From: a virus
DNA length: 22,772 nucleotides
Strand: one strand, 5' to 3'
IMG/VR virus record: IMGVR_UViG_3300005253_001114
Span: 1-22,772 of that record
Positions 1 through 5,029 of the stretch are shown here, in pieces; position 1 is the stretch's first letter, and each line of letters opens with the position of its first letter. The position numbers were made by a program, and so were the translations under genes. The notes under the pieces were generated by a model. That model saw only the letters and a program-made list of their open reading frames with translations, ran no database searches and was not told the origin of the DNA.

Positions 1-29
1 GGATTAAGGAATCAGGGAGGGATAAGTAA
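1..29 (+). CDS. 3' tail of an upstream gene (partial)
   Basis: Only the last eight codons and the stop of a possible upstream gene are visible, ending IKESGRDK with TAA at 27-29. The TAA shares its last base with the ATG of the next gene (TAATG), an arrangement used repeatedly elsewhere in this window. That arrangement is the sole support; nothing can be said about function. Confidence 0.4.
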
Positions 30-358
30 TGAATGATATGAGAGAGAAGATAGCTAATGTTATGTATTATGACCGTTCTCTTAAAACGGGGAAGGAAAAT
101 TGGAAAGCGGAAGTGGATATAGTCAAGGATGTCTATTTAAGAAGAGCTGACCAAGTCCTATCCCTAGAAACCAAGACTCACAGGATAGCGGTGATTAAGA
201 AGGGGAAGTCGCCGTTATTGGGTGATGAGGAGATAAAGCGAGCTATTGATAAAGGTGTTTCAGAAGATATGAATATAGACCCCGAACCCGAACAGTTATA
301 TAAGTATGCAGTCCAAGCCCAGAAGAAACTCAGTGATGAGTATTATAAGGGGGACTAG
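29..358 (+). CDS. Small phage-type hypothetical protein, 109 aa
   Basis: No function is recognised. The start is supported by a GGGAGGG ribosome binding site about 8 bases upstream. The protein is charged and mostly helical. Its first 50 residues follow a pattern I associate with short phage hypotheticals: REKIA near residue 5, a central Trp, then a YLRRADQVLSL segment around 36-46. This resemblance is from memory and moderate at best. The C-terminal half is acidic, then lysine-rich, with no Cys pairs, membrane segment or catalytic motif. The stop abuts the next ATG (TAG at 356-358, ATG at 359), so the two genes are probably translated together. Confidence 0.75.
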   Translation: MNDMREKIANVMYYDRSLKTGKENWKAEVDIVKDVYLRRADQVLSLETKTHRIAVIKKGKSPLLGDEEIKRAIDKGVSEDMNIDPEPEQLYKYAVQAQKKLSDEYYKGD

Positions 359-640
359 ATGACCCAATACGCAAGAGGGGCGGCGTTTGAGAGGAGGGTA
401 TTCAAGTGGTATGAATCCCAAGGCTTTGACTCCATACGCTCTGCTGGCTCTCACGGGGTAGTAGACGTCCTTGCAGTCCTCAATGGCATGTGGATACCCA
501 ATACACTGCGTCTCAGTAACTACTGGTCGCCCGCCGAGAGGGAAGAGTTTGAATCATACTGTAAGCGGAATAAATGTATAGGTAGATATGTCTGGCGGGA
601 TAAGGGTAAAATACAGTTCAAGGAGGCTAAGGATGCCTAG
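359..640 (+). CDS. PD-(D/E)XK nuclease, Holliday junction resolvase (Hjc)-like, 93 aa
   Basis: The N-terminal half reads like an archaeal-type Hjc resolvase. It has a basic start with RGAAFERRV (Glu11 as first acidic residue), then SAGSHGVVDVLAV (residues 28-40) with Asp36 as the metal-binding acid after the conserved Gly-Ser-His-Gly turn. SPAERE at 57-62 is the helix that usually follows the catalytic strand. In the family that strand carries Q/E-x-K, often IQCK. Aligned on SPAERE, this protein shows TLR, so the catalytic Lys would be Arg. The fold is well supported but activity is uncertain. Such enzymes resolve branched DNA during phage replication or before packaging. The family is usually 100-150 aa, so this is a short member. 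The gene overlaps the next by 8 bases. Confidence 0.75.
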   Translation: MTQYARGAAFERRVFKWYESQGFDSIRSAGSHGVVDVLAVLNGMWIPNTLRLSNYWSPAEREEFESYCKRNKCIGRYVWRDKGKIQFKEAKDA

Positions 641-836
641 GAGAAAGTGGTTAATATCAGAGTTACCCGATAAAAGCAGGTGCCCACACTGTCATAAATT
701 AGGTCTAACTGATGACCATAATGAAGAAGGGGATTTGGGTTGTGTATGCTGTGGGGAGAGAGTGTACAAAGTTCCACCCCTGCCCTATATAAGGAGAATT
801 TATACAAAGCAGGGGTGGCGGCCTAGTTTAGTCTAA
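633..836 (+). CDS. Zinc-binding microprotein, 67 aa
   Basis: The start at 633 is chosen because AAGGAGG lies at 620-626, six bases upstream; an in-frame start at 588 has no such site. CPHC near residue 20 and CVCC near residue 40, spaced by an acidic loop, form a four-Cys zinc-ribbon arrangement. The N-terminus (MPRRKW) and C-terminus (YIRRIYTKQGWRP) are basic and aromatic, which would suit nucleic acid or protein binding, but no family is recognised. It overlaps the resolvase-like gene by 8 bases. It also converges with the minus-strand operon, whose last gene ends at 828 inside this one, so the two opposing transcripts overlap at their 3' ends. Confidence 0.75.
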   Translation: MPRRKWLISELPDKSRCPHCHKLGLTDDHNEEGDLGCVCCGERVYKVPPLPYIRRIYTKQGWRPSLV

Positions 837-1121
837 CTCAGCGTCTATTACATAGCTATGCCACAGAACATGGTTGATGTAATCGTAAAACTCCTTAGTC
901 ATCGCAAGCCCGCTTGCCCCACCCTCTATATGCCCTTCCGACCTTAACACAGCCAATACCTTTCTATCATCCCCATTGCAACGAACTGGCTCAATAATCT
1001 GGTTATTCTTCATCACGTGGTCGAGGTAGGGGTAAAGCCTTAATTCTCCTGTCGTAATTTCTCTACCTAGAAACCCCTTAGCGATATCCTGTATTTGTTC
1101 TGTCATTTGTCCTCTAGCCAT
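828..1121 (-). CDS. Hypothetical protein, 97 aa, last gene of the minus-strand operon
   Basis: The start at 1121 follows GGAGGGG with about 5 bases of spacing. No family is recognised. The protein looks like a small alpha/beta domain. A MTEQIQDIAKGFLGREI start is followed by a helix, a RKVLAVLRSEGHIEG segment around residues 53-67 that resembles a winged-helix recognition region, and a C-terminal helix with YDYINHVLWHSY. The winged-helix idea is weak inference. The gene is separated from its upstream neighbour by one base, consistent with operonic coupling. Confidence 0.7.
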   Translation of the reverse strand: MARGQMTEQIQDIAKGFLGREITTGELRLYPYLDHVMKNNQIIEPVRCNGDDRKVLAVLRSEGHIEGGASGLAMTKEFYDYINHVLWHSYVIDAELD

Positions 1122-1122
1122 T

Positions 1123-1272
1123 TTATCCCCTCCTTACCTTAATTACTTTCATTGAATTAAAATCCTCTAATTGCTTACGGTCTCTCAGGTCCGGAAACCC
1201 GCATCCATCTTTTCTCTTAAACTGGCAGTCTTTACAGAATATTATAGGGTCTAAGTATATTGGGCAGTTCAT
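1123..1272 (-). CDS. Cysteine-containing microprotein, 49 aa
   Basis: This gene is below the length usually called. The ATG at 1272 is preceded by GGAGGTAAAT, and its first base is the last base of the upstream gene's TAA (TAATG). It ends at a TAA two bases before the next ATG. The product starts MNCPIYLDPIIFCKDCQFKR and has Cys at 3, 13, 16 and 24, a plausible four-Cys zinc site. The second half is charged and helical. Function is unknown. The ribosome binding site and exact packing between neighbours are the main support. Confidence 0.7.
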   Translation of the reverse strand: MNCPIYLDPIIFCKDCQFKRKDGCGFPDLRDRKQLEDFNSMKVIKVRRG

Positions 1273-1430
1273 TATTTACCTCCGTCTATTTTAGCTAATA
1301 CCTTTATGAGATTATTTAAATCATCTTGAAATACCCATCCGCCTTGCGACTTTATTTCCTTTAACACCTCCCACATCTCCCACTTATTCTCTTCCAGTCT
1401 CTTATCTAGTTCCTGTCCCATTTTAGACAT
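1272..1430 (-). CDS. Small helical protein, 52 aa
   Basis: The start at 1430 (MSKMGQELDKRLEEN) is chosen over an in-frame ATG 30 bases upstream because AAGGAGAAATAAT directly precedes it. The longer version would begin inside the preceding gene without a ribosome binding site. The product is highly charged and predicted helical throughout (EENKWEMWEVLKEIKSQ, then DDLNNLIKVLAKID), so it may act as an oligomer. It has no Cys, membrane segment or known motif. Stop and next start overlap by one base. Confidence 0.72.
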   Translation of the reverse strand: MSKMGQELDKRLEENKWEMWEVLKEIKSQGGWVFQDDLNNLIKVLAKIDGGK

Positions 1431-1431
1431 A

Positions 1432-1581
1432 TTATTTCTCCTTCTTTGTGTTTGTATCACTAAGTGTAAATATTATACTTGCGGTAGCTAACCCTATGAT
1501 GGCGGGTAACACATCACCATTAAGGGAAGCCCAACCACCAAACCCTAGCCACATAAATCCCACTAGCGTTTGATACCACAT
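1432..1581 (-). CDS. Small membrane protein, 49 aa
   Basis: This gene is too short for routine calling. The ATG at 1581 is preceded by AAGGAGGTATAGAT. The product is strongly hydrophobic, with two candidate membrane segments: residues about 2-19 (starting WYQTLVGFMWLGFGGW) and about 25-40 (LPAIIGLATASIIFTL). They are separated by a short polar turn, SLNGD. The tail is charged (SDTNTKKEK). A two-helix hairpin with a basic tail is seen in small phage inner-membrane proteins such as holins and superinfection-exclusion proteins. No lysis gene is adjacent, so neither role can be assigned. It ends one base before the next gene's start. Confidence 0.7.
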   Translation of the reverse strand: MWYQTLVGFMWLGFGGWASLNGDVLPAIIGLATASIIFTLSDTNTKKEK

Positions 1582-1583
1582 AT

Positions 1584-1817
1584 CTATACCTCCTTATCCC
1601 TCAGTATGTCGTTGAGTTGCATCCTAACAACAAAGTCAAGCGTCTCGCTATGTGAGTGTGGCCAATCGCCGTATTCGTCAATTCTACCAGTAATAAAGCC
1701 CTTACCACCGTTATCAGCTTGACATGTTTTATACCCACAGTCAAAGCCGAGGCTAACGTATTTCCTCCGTTCCTCTTCGAGTAATCTATTGTGCTTTCGT
1801 TTTGTGATGAATAACAT
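1584..1817 (-). CDS. Hypothetical protein, 77 aa
   Basis: The start at 1817 follows GAGGAGGTAAATA. The N-terminus is very basic (MLFITKRKHNRLLEEERRKY). The centre has GFDCGYKTC with two Cys, then a Gly-rich turn and a GRIDEYGDWPHSHSE segment containing two His. Cys and His could bind metal, but the spacing matches no family I know. The gene begins inside the 3' end of its upstream neighbour, with a 32-base overlap in another frame. That is unusually long for this operon, but both genes have good ribosome binding sites. Confidence 0.65.
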   Translation of the reverse strand: MLFITKRKHNRLLEEERRKYVSLGFDCGYKTCQADNGGKGFITGRIDEYGDWPHSHSETLDFVVRMQLNDILRDKEV

Positions 1818-1989
1818 TATTTACCTCCTCAAGTTCAGCTTTGACAATGTTTAGACTTTTGATTGCTGCCTCTGAATGAGACAACCGCTCGTCCCACGGC
1901 AGGTTAGGTTTTTCGAGTAGCGTTAAGGCGAAACCCAAACTGTTGCTTGCCCATTTCGCCCATACCTTTGTACCGTATTGATTGGCCAT
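1786..1989 (-). CDS. Hypothetical protein, 67 aa
   Basis: Two consecutive ATG codons lie at 1992 and 1989. The second is preferred because it is 6 rather than 3 bases from AGGAG; the first forms an ATGA overlap with the preceding stop. The product is a single mostly helical domain (MANQYGTKVWAKWASNSLGF then repeated Leu/Ala heptads, SHSEAAIKSLNIVKAELEEV). No family is recognised. Its 3' end overlaps the next gene by 32 bases. Confidence 0.65.
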   Translation of the reverse strand: MANQYGTKVWAKWASNSLGFALTLLEKPNLPWDERLSHSEAAIKSLNIVKAELEEVNNVIHHKTKAQ

Positions 1990-2345
1990 CATTCTCTCCT
2001 ATCTGCCTGGGCTAGTGCCTTGTTAGTAATGTCCTTGAATCTATCTACTCTTTCGCATAATCTTTTTAATTCTGCCCTGCATTGTGCATCTGATAGAGTT
2101 GGAACTACAACTGGTTGTGGATGTATTATTAGAGTCTTCAGTGCCTCATACATAGCAGGGGCAGCAGCTATTAGGTGGGCATTGGCTTCGGCTTCTTCCT
2201 GCGTGCTTCCTTGCGCTTCCGCTACCTGTTCAAGGTCTTCAGTTACGGTAACAAAGGCTCGTCCACCCGTGCGATTGCTGCGGTACGTTGTGTATCTCGA
2301 AAACGCAGAGTCAGTAACCTTCCATTCCCCTTTAGTAAATTCCAT
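1989..2345 (-). CDS. Phage conserved hypothetical (HLIAAAPxMYEAL family), 118 aa
   Basis: The start is fixed by AAGGAGGTGAAGTAAT. The product has the hallmark order of a very common phage family of unknown role. It opens with a KGEWKVTDS N-terminal strand, then a beta-rich stretch (VTVTEDLEQVAEAQG, residues about 32-46). Next comes EANAHLIAAAPAMYEALK (about 54-71), then a C-terminal helix rich in charged residues ending NKALAQA. The family is widespread in tailed phages and prophages, usually in accessory regions, and no biochemical role is established to my knowledge. Family membership rests on pattern memory of the HLIAAAP signature. The TGA overlaps the next ATG. Confidence 0.85.
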   Translation of the reverse strand: MEFTKGEWKVTDSAFSRYTTYRSNRTGGRAFVTVTEDLEQVAEAQGSTQEEAEANAHLIAAAPAMYEALKTLIIHPQPVVVPTLSDAQCRAELKRLCERVDRFKDITNKALAQADRRE

Positions 2346-2346
2346 A

Positions 2347-2508
2347 TTACTTCACCTCCTTATTAACTATCGTTCTCCTTTTACATTTAGGGCATCTCCA
2401 TTGGGGGACATATCTTTTACCGCTCAGTCCAGAGCCAGCATTCCTCATTACAATTATTTCCCCCTTCTTTAAACACTCAGGGCAGTTAGGGAATTCAGGT
2501 ATAATCAT
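2347..2508 (-). CDS. Zinc-ribbon microprotein, 53 aa
   Basis: This gene is too short for routine calling. The ATG at 2508 forms an ATGA overlap with the stop of the upstream gene and is preceded by AGGAGGAGAGAGT. The product has CPEC at residues 9-12 and CPKC at 39-42, a classical two-knuckle zinc ribbon. The knuckles are separated by a beta-hairpin-like stretch, and the tail is basic (KRRTIVNKEVK). Such ribbons commonly bind nucleic acid or partner proteins; the target here is unknown. It ends one base before the start of the HLIAAAP-family gene. Confidence 0.78.
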   Translation of the reverse strand: MIIPEFPNCPECLKKGEIIVMRNAGSGLSGKRYVPQWRCPKCKRRTIVNKEVK

Positions 2509-2699
2509 ACTCTCTCCTCCTCAATAATTCCAGTCAATTGGTAGCAGTCATACCAATACTCATTACAGCTATTGCAGTATACATGCGCTTCAAGCGTGTC
2601 TCCATTTACGGGGTCAGATTCTATGCAGTCAGAACCACAATACGGGCAAGTGTGCGGTGCTTTCAGATAAGCCTTCAATTGCTTAGGTGTTAGTTTCAT
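2505..2699 (-). CDS. Zinc-ribbon protein, 64 aa
   Basis: The start at 2699 is preceded by AAAGGAGGAGAATT. The product begins with a basic helix (MKLTPKQLKAYLKAPHTC). It then has CPYC near residue 18 and a second pair CNSC near residue 42, with an extra Cys in GSDC and another in the tail (YDCYQL). The paired CxxC motifs form a zinc ribbon. No enzyme domain is attached. It is one of several independent zinc microproteins in this operon and sits directly upstream of the other CPEC/CPKC protein, with a 4-base overlap. Confidence 0.78.
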   Translation of the reverse strand: MKLTPKQLKAYLKAPHTCPYCGSDCIESDPVNGDTLEAHVYCNSCNEYWYDCYQLTGIIEEERV

Positions 2700-2727
2700 A
2701 ATTCTCCTCCTTTGGGCTTATAGCCAC

Positions 2728-2874
2728 TTATTTACTGACAAGGTGATATTGTTTCTCGCCTCTTGTGGTGACAATGTATTGGAATCTCCAATGCCATCCG
2801 ACAGTTGCCCTAAAATTCCCGATAATGCGCCTTAGGTATGACGCTGGATAAAGTCCCGCAAATAATAGTACCAT
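2728..2874 (-). CDS. Hypothetical basic protein, 48 aa
   Basis: This gene is short but has a strong AAGGAGGAGAGAGAAA leader before the ATG at 2874. The product begins with a hydrophobic stretch (MVLLFAGLYPASYLRRIIG). It continues with a basic, aromatic region (FRATVGWHWRFQYIVTTRG) and ends HLVSK. The first 20 residues could insert in or lie on a membrane, but the stretch is short and broken by Arg-Arg. No family is recognised. Confidence 0.6.
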   Translation of the reverse strand: MVLLFAGLYPASYLRRIIGNFRATVGWHWRFQYIVTTRGEKQYHLVSK

Positions 2875-2892
2875 TTTCTCTCTCCTCCTTAT

Positions 2893-3027
2893 TTAGTCCA
2901 CTATAACTGGATATTCTTTACTGGTGCACTTTGGACACTTTGGCTGCTTAGTTGTGTCTATGACCCATGACCAATAAAGCTCACACGCCTTGCATTTCAG
3001 TGTAACTGTTTTCATGTCTCCTCCCAT
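2893..3027 (-). CDS. Zinc-ribbon microprotein, 44 aa
   Basis: This gene is too short for routine calling. Two starts are plausible: ATG 3027 (seven bases after AAAGGAG) and ATG 3015 (after GGGAGGAGAC), giving 44 or 40 aa. The product carries CKAC and CPKC about 16 residues apart, forming a minimal rubredoxin-like or zinc-ribbon fold with a Trp-rich beta-hairpin between them (LYWSWVID). It resembles stand-alone zinc ribbons from many phages. The biological target is unknown. Confidence 0.75.
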   Translation of the reverse strand: MGGDMKTVTLKCKACELYWSWVIDTTKQPKCPKCTSKEYPVIVD

Positions 3028-3080
3028 TTTCCTTCTCCTTTAACCTATCATCTTCAGTATCAGGTGGTTAATCCTGACAG

Positions 3081-3099
3081 ACGGGGATTAGCTCCCCGT
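3081..3099. other. Intergenic stem-loop
   Basis: ACGGGGA (3081-3087) pairs with TCCCCGT (3093-3099) across a 5-base loop, giving a 7-bp GC-rich stem in the 77-base gap between two minus-strand genes. It is not followed by a T-run in either direction. An RNA processing or attenuation element is therefore likelier than a classical terminator; this is inference. Confidence 0.5.
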
Positions 3100-3104
3100 T
3101 TCGA

Positions 3105-3260
3105 CTAATCGTAATAAGTGTAGTTATCGCATTGCTTATTCTTTCCCTTAGGTGTATACATCGAGCCACTTTTACATTCTATCGATACCCATAGACAATT
3201 CACACATCCGAAATCCCCTGTTTTAGCTTCCAGTGGTACTTCTTTGGTTTTAGTAGTCAT
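3105..3260 (-). CDS. Cysteine-containing microprotein, 51 aa
   Basis: This gene is too short for routine calling. The ATG at 3260 is preceded by AGGAGGTAAGGAT, nearly identical to the leader of the gene upstream. The product has Cys at 19, 22, 29 and 44 (GCVNC and two later single Cys), a likely four-Cys zinc site. A Lys-rich N-terminus precedes it and an acidic-aromatic tail follows (NYTYYD). No family is recognised. Downstream lies a 77-base gap holding a GC-rich hairpin. Confidence 0.68.
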   Translation of the reverse strand: MTTKTKEVPLEAKTGDFGCVNCLWVSIECKSGSMYTPKGKNKQCDNYTYYD

Positions 3261-3286
3261 ATCCTTACCTCCTATTTATTCTTAGT

Positions 3287-3529
3287 CTATTGCCGGCTTG
3301 GCAGTCGTTGCATTATTCTAGGTTCGTAGCCGATTTGTTTTAGTTCCTTGAGTAAGTCTGCGTACTCTTCGGGTGTGGCGAGTGAGGTTGATGAGACAAT
3401 CCCTGGCATTCCCTCACCGTGCTGGCCGACATGCTCATACATATCAACCATTCCTGGATTTGCCACATTGTCAGGCAGTAGTGCGATTATATCCCCGTTA
3501 GGCCATTTTCTGAAAATAACTCTATCCAT
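3287..3529 (-). CDS. Phage conserved hypothetical (VIFRK...GDIIAL...HVGQHG family), 80 aa
   Basis: The start at 3529 is preceded by GGAGGTAAGGAT. A longer in-frame start at 3562 would lie in the -10 region of the promoter and cannot be on the transcript. The product matches a family often seen in phages, plasmids and accessory regions: DRVIFRKWPNGDIIALLP at the N-terminus, a central MYEHVGQHGEG, then TPEEYADLLKELKQIGY as a C-terminal helix. The function of that family is unknown to me. It is the first gene of the minus-strand operon, and therefore probably the best expressed and earliest. Confidence 0.85.
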   Translation of the reverse strand: MDRVIFRKWPNGDIIALLPDNVANPGMVDMYEHVGQHGEGMPGIVSSTSLATPEEYADLLKELKQIGYEPRIMQRLPSRQ

Positions 3530-3544
3530 ATCCTTACCTCCAAT

Positions 3545-3603
3545 TACTTCATTCCCCATCACTATATACTAAAAGACTTGACTTGTCAATAGCAAATGAA
3601 GTA
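3545..3603. repeat. 9-bp inverted repeat flanking the minus-strand promoter
   Basis: TACTTCATT at 3545-3553 and its exact reverse complement AATGAAGTA at 3595-3603 sit on either side of the -35/-10 region of the minus-strand promoter, with a 41-bp gap. A flanking pair like this could be two half-sites for a DNA-bending or looping regulator, or coincidence in an AT-rich region. Confidence 0.45.
3561..3589 (-). promoter_or_regulatory. Sigma70-type promoter of the minus-strand operon with a candidate operator
   Basis: Read on the minus strand, a perfect -35 (TTGACA, 3589-3584) and a near-consensus -10 (TATAGT, 3566-3561) are separated by exactly 17 bp. This is the best promoter in the window and would start transcription just ahead of the 3529 gene. 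The -35 is the left part of the palindrome TTGACAAGTCAA, a plausible repressor operator. A host-like sigma70 promoter without phage-specific features fits early, host-polymerase-driven expression of the operon (inference). Confidence 0.85.
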
Positions 3604-4151
3604 TTTATGATATTTATTTTTGAGATAGTTCACTCAGGCGTGGTGGTATGATATGGGGTGATTAGTGAGGTATAAAGACGCACTGTACTCAATATCTGAG
3701 GGTTTTAAGAAGAGTTGTGTAGATTAGTATTAAGTGGTTGTGGCTTGAGACTTTCATCGTCTTAGAGAGTAGTGAGGAATAGGAGAGACGGGTAAGGCTG
3801 TATTCAGCCGTGTATCATCGCCTTGATGGCGTACCGAGGTATCAACTAGGTAGTAGTATAAGACACTGGGGGGTGGGGAGGGGTGTTAGGTTTTTAGCCT
3901 GTTGATTGGTAAGTATAGGTGGTTAACTAGTAGTGGTTGAATCCCCCGCACATGAAATAGCCAGTAAACAAGAGTAAATGAGAGTAAATAGCTTAACGTA
4001 ATACATATAGTGCGCCCCTAGCTAGTCTTGATTAGTATCAGATATCTGTAACTGCATGTGCGAAGCCTTATATTAGGGCTATTGCGCGATTGATTGATTT
4101 AACCCACTCACAACGCTATCTAAAATAGGATTTAAGGGTATTATGTAAATA
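3604..4151. other. Gene-free divergent intergenic region
   Basis: About 550 bases lack any credible reading frame and separate the minus-strand operon from the + strand genes. Contents seen by eye: a 7-bp stem-loop at 3745-3765; GGCTG/CAGCC hairpin at 3796-3809; CGCC/GGCG hairpin at 3819-3831; a block of G-runs at 3868-3883 (6, 4 and 4 Gs split by single bases); three 10-bp direct repeats at 3963-3992; and palindromes CTAGCTAG (4018-4025) and CAGATATCTG (4039-4048). It lies about 1.4 kb upstream of the terminase genes. Candidate roles are replication origin, packaging site, or a structured non-coding RNA; none is proven. Confidence 0.6.
3963..3992. repeat. Three tandem 10-bp direct repeats (iteron-like)
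   Basis: AGTAAACAAG, AGTAAATGAG and AGTAAATAGC follow one another with a period of exactly 10 bp, sharing AGTAAA. The spacing places each copy on the same face of the helix, as in iterons or operator arrays. The repeats lie in the AT-rich half of the gene-free region, close to two short palindromes. Confidence 0.55.
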
Positions 4152-4160
4152 TGGTATAAT
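4152..4160 (+). promoter_or_regulatory. Extended -10 promoter for the rightward genes
   Basis: TGGTATAAT matches the extended -10 form TGnTATAAT perfectly. No good -35 is visible 17 bp upstream, which is typical of extended -10 promoters. Transcription would begin around 4167, giving a very short leader that starts with the AAAGGAGG ribosome binding site of the 4180 gene. Confidence 0.75.
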
Positions 4161-4179
4161 ACGAGTAAAGGAGGAGAAG

Positions 4180-4482
4180 ATGGAGGAGAAACAGAAGGAA
4201 CAGGCGAGACTACGGAAACAGAGACAGCGTGACAAAGAACAACAGAAAAGCGTGACATCTAACACCGTGACATTGGATAGCGTGACATTACTTAACAGAC
4301 CCAATGGAGTACCGTATAACCCCAATGGAATATGGGAAGGGCAGTTCCGGTATGTCGGCCCATTCACTGATGGCCCGGCATTAAACAGAAAGACATTCCC
4401 ACTACCTTACTTCAATCCTAAAGTAGGTGGGTTTACACCTAATAAGATAAAGGGCACTATTAACCCTAGTGTAATCCATTGA
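4180..4482 (+). CDS. Basic coiled/disordered phage protein with VT repeats, 100 aa
   Basis: The start is set by AAAGGAGG at 4167-4174. The first 23 residues are extremely charged and helical (MEEKQKEQARLRKQRQRDKE), suited to nucleic acid binding. A short repeat follows in which SVT, TVT and SVT recur; at DNA level GTGACAT appears three times at 15- to 18-base steps. The C-terminal half is Pro/Asn/Gly-rich (NRPNGVPYNPNGIWEG, YVGPFTDG). Similar basic-helix plus VT-repeat proteins are common near phage replication and packaging genes, but I know no established role. The repeat may expand or contract by slippage. Confidence 0.75.
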   Translation: MEEKQKEQARLRKQRQRDKEQQKSVTSNTVTLDSVTLLNRPNGVPYNPNGIWEGQFRYVGPFTDGPALNRKTFPLPYFNPKVGGFTPNKIKGTINPSVIH

Positions 4483-4499
4483 TAGGAATAGCATATATT

Positions 4500-4518
4500 A
4501 GTGACTGTTTAGTATAAT
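4500..4518 (+). promoter_or_regulatory. Copy 1 of a 19-bp repeated promoter-like element
   Basis: AGTGACTGTTTAGTATAAT is identical at all 19 positions to 13188-13206. It ends in a consensus TATAAT and lies just upstream of a gene start in both places, while flanking bases differ. Here it is followed 2 bases later by the AAAAAGGAGG of the 4537 gene. There is no standard -35 17 bp upstream; TGACTG sits only 5 bp before the TATAAT. This suggests a phage-specific promoter, or a sigma70 promoter aided by a phage activator (inference). Confidence 0.7.
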
Positions 4519-4536
4519 AGAAAAAGGAGGATGAGA

Positions 4537-4722
4537 ATGAAAATCAATGCAAGGTTTGTTGTAAAGGGGGGGCACGTTATATTTGCGGAGGCGGAGCAAA
4601 TTAACGTCGTTGATGCTATCGCAGACATTAAAAAGGTAATGGAGGAATTCCCCATAGACAAGGGATTATTTCGGGAAGTCAAGCCTGACCCGAATTTTAC
4701 ACCAACCATAGTAAATTACTAA
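4537..4722 (+). CDS. Hypothetical protein, 61 aa
   Basis: The start at 4537 is preferred to the ATG at 4531 because the latter touches the AAGGAGG box, while 4537 has six bases of spacing. The product looks like a compact alpha/beta domain. A strand (MKINARFVVKGGHVIFAEA) leads into a helix (VVDAIADIKKVMEEF), then an extended tail (VKPDPNFTPTIVNY). No family is recognised. It is the first gene behind the 19-bp promoter-like element. Confidence 0.72.
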   Translation: MKINARFVVKGGHVIFAEAEQINVVDAIADIKKVMEEFPIDKGLFREVKPDPNFTPTIVNY

Positions 4723-4743
4723 CTACTAATAAAGGAGGACTAT

Positions 4744-4899
4744 ATGGTAATTAAGATAGAAGATAGTGTAGGGAAGGCGGTCAATCCAGGAGTTACAAAG
4801 CAGAAGCACAATCCTGTAAAGAGTGTAACTACATTACCTGTGAAGATGAGTAGGTTCTCTGTTAAGACCAAGGGTGGGTCAGTATATGACAACACGTAA
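4744..4899 (+). CDS. Hypothetical basic protein, 51 aa
   Basis: This gene is too short for routine calling. The ATG at 4744 is preceded by AAAGGAGGACTAT. The product is Lys/Val/Thr-rich (MVIKIEDSVGKAVNPGVTKQ, later KSVTTLPVKMSRFSVKTKGG) with no Cys and no hydrophobic segment, and is probably partly disordered. Its 3' end overlaps the next gene by 14 bases. Function is unknown. Confidence 0.65.
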   Translation: MVIKIEDSVGKAVNPGVTKQKHNPVKSVTTLPVKMSRFSVKTKGGSVYDNT

Positions 4900-5029
4900 T
4901 GTCACTGTATGGGTAAGTGGGCATCCTGTGAAGATATACACAGATGGGGGAGGTGTGGTTTCCATGAGACCGGTACGTGATTCACACGGAACGAAAGGCA
5001 AGACATTTGATAATAAGGGGAGGAAATGA
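4886..5029 (+). CDS. Hypothetical beta-rich protein, 47 aa
   Basis: The frame begins at ATG 4886, overlapping the previous gene by 14 bases, and ends in an ATGA overlap with the next gene. The ribosome binding site is weak (AAGGGTGGG about 6 bases upstream). The product alternates polar and hydrophobic residues (MTTRNVTVWVSGHPVKIYTD) and ends in a basic Gly-rich tail. Support comes from filling the gap precisely and coupling to the next start. It is the least certain gene of this group. Confidence 0.5.
   Translation: MTTRNVTVWVSGHPVKIYTDGGGVVSMRPVRDSHGTKGKTFDNKGRK

Noticed and set aside
1978-2472. 164-aa open frame on the + strand
   Set aside because: It is the complement of the HLIAAAP-family gene and its zinc neighbour, has no ribosome binding site, and its composition is that of an antisense shadow.
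3081-3099. Intrinsic terminator within the minus-strand operon
   Set aside because: The GC-rich stem is not followed by a T-run in either orientation, and genes with good start signals continue downstream.
3529-3562. Longer start for the first minus-strand gene
   Set aside because: The ATG at 3562 lies within the -10 region of the promoter, upstream of the transcript.
4116-4367. 83-aa minus-strand frame with Cys and Leu richness
   Set aside because: It is antisense to the basic coiled protein and its promoter and lacks a start signal; hydrophobicity is an artefact of the complementary codons.
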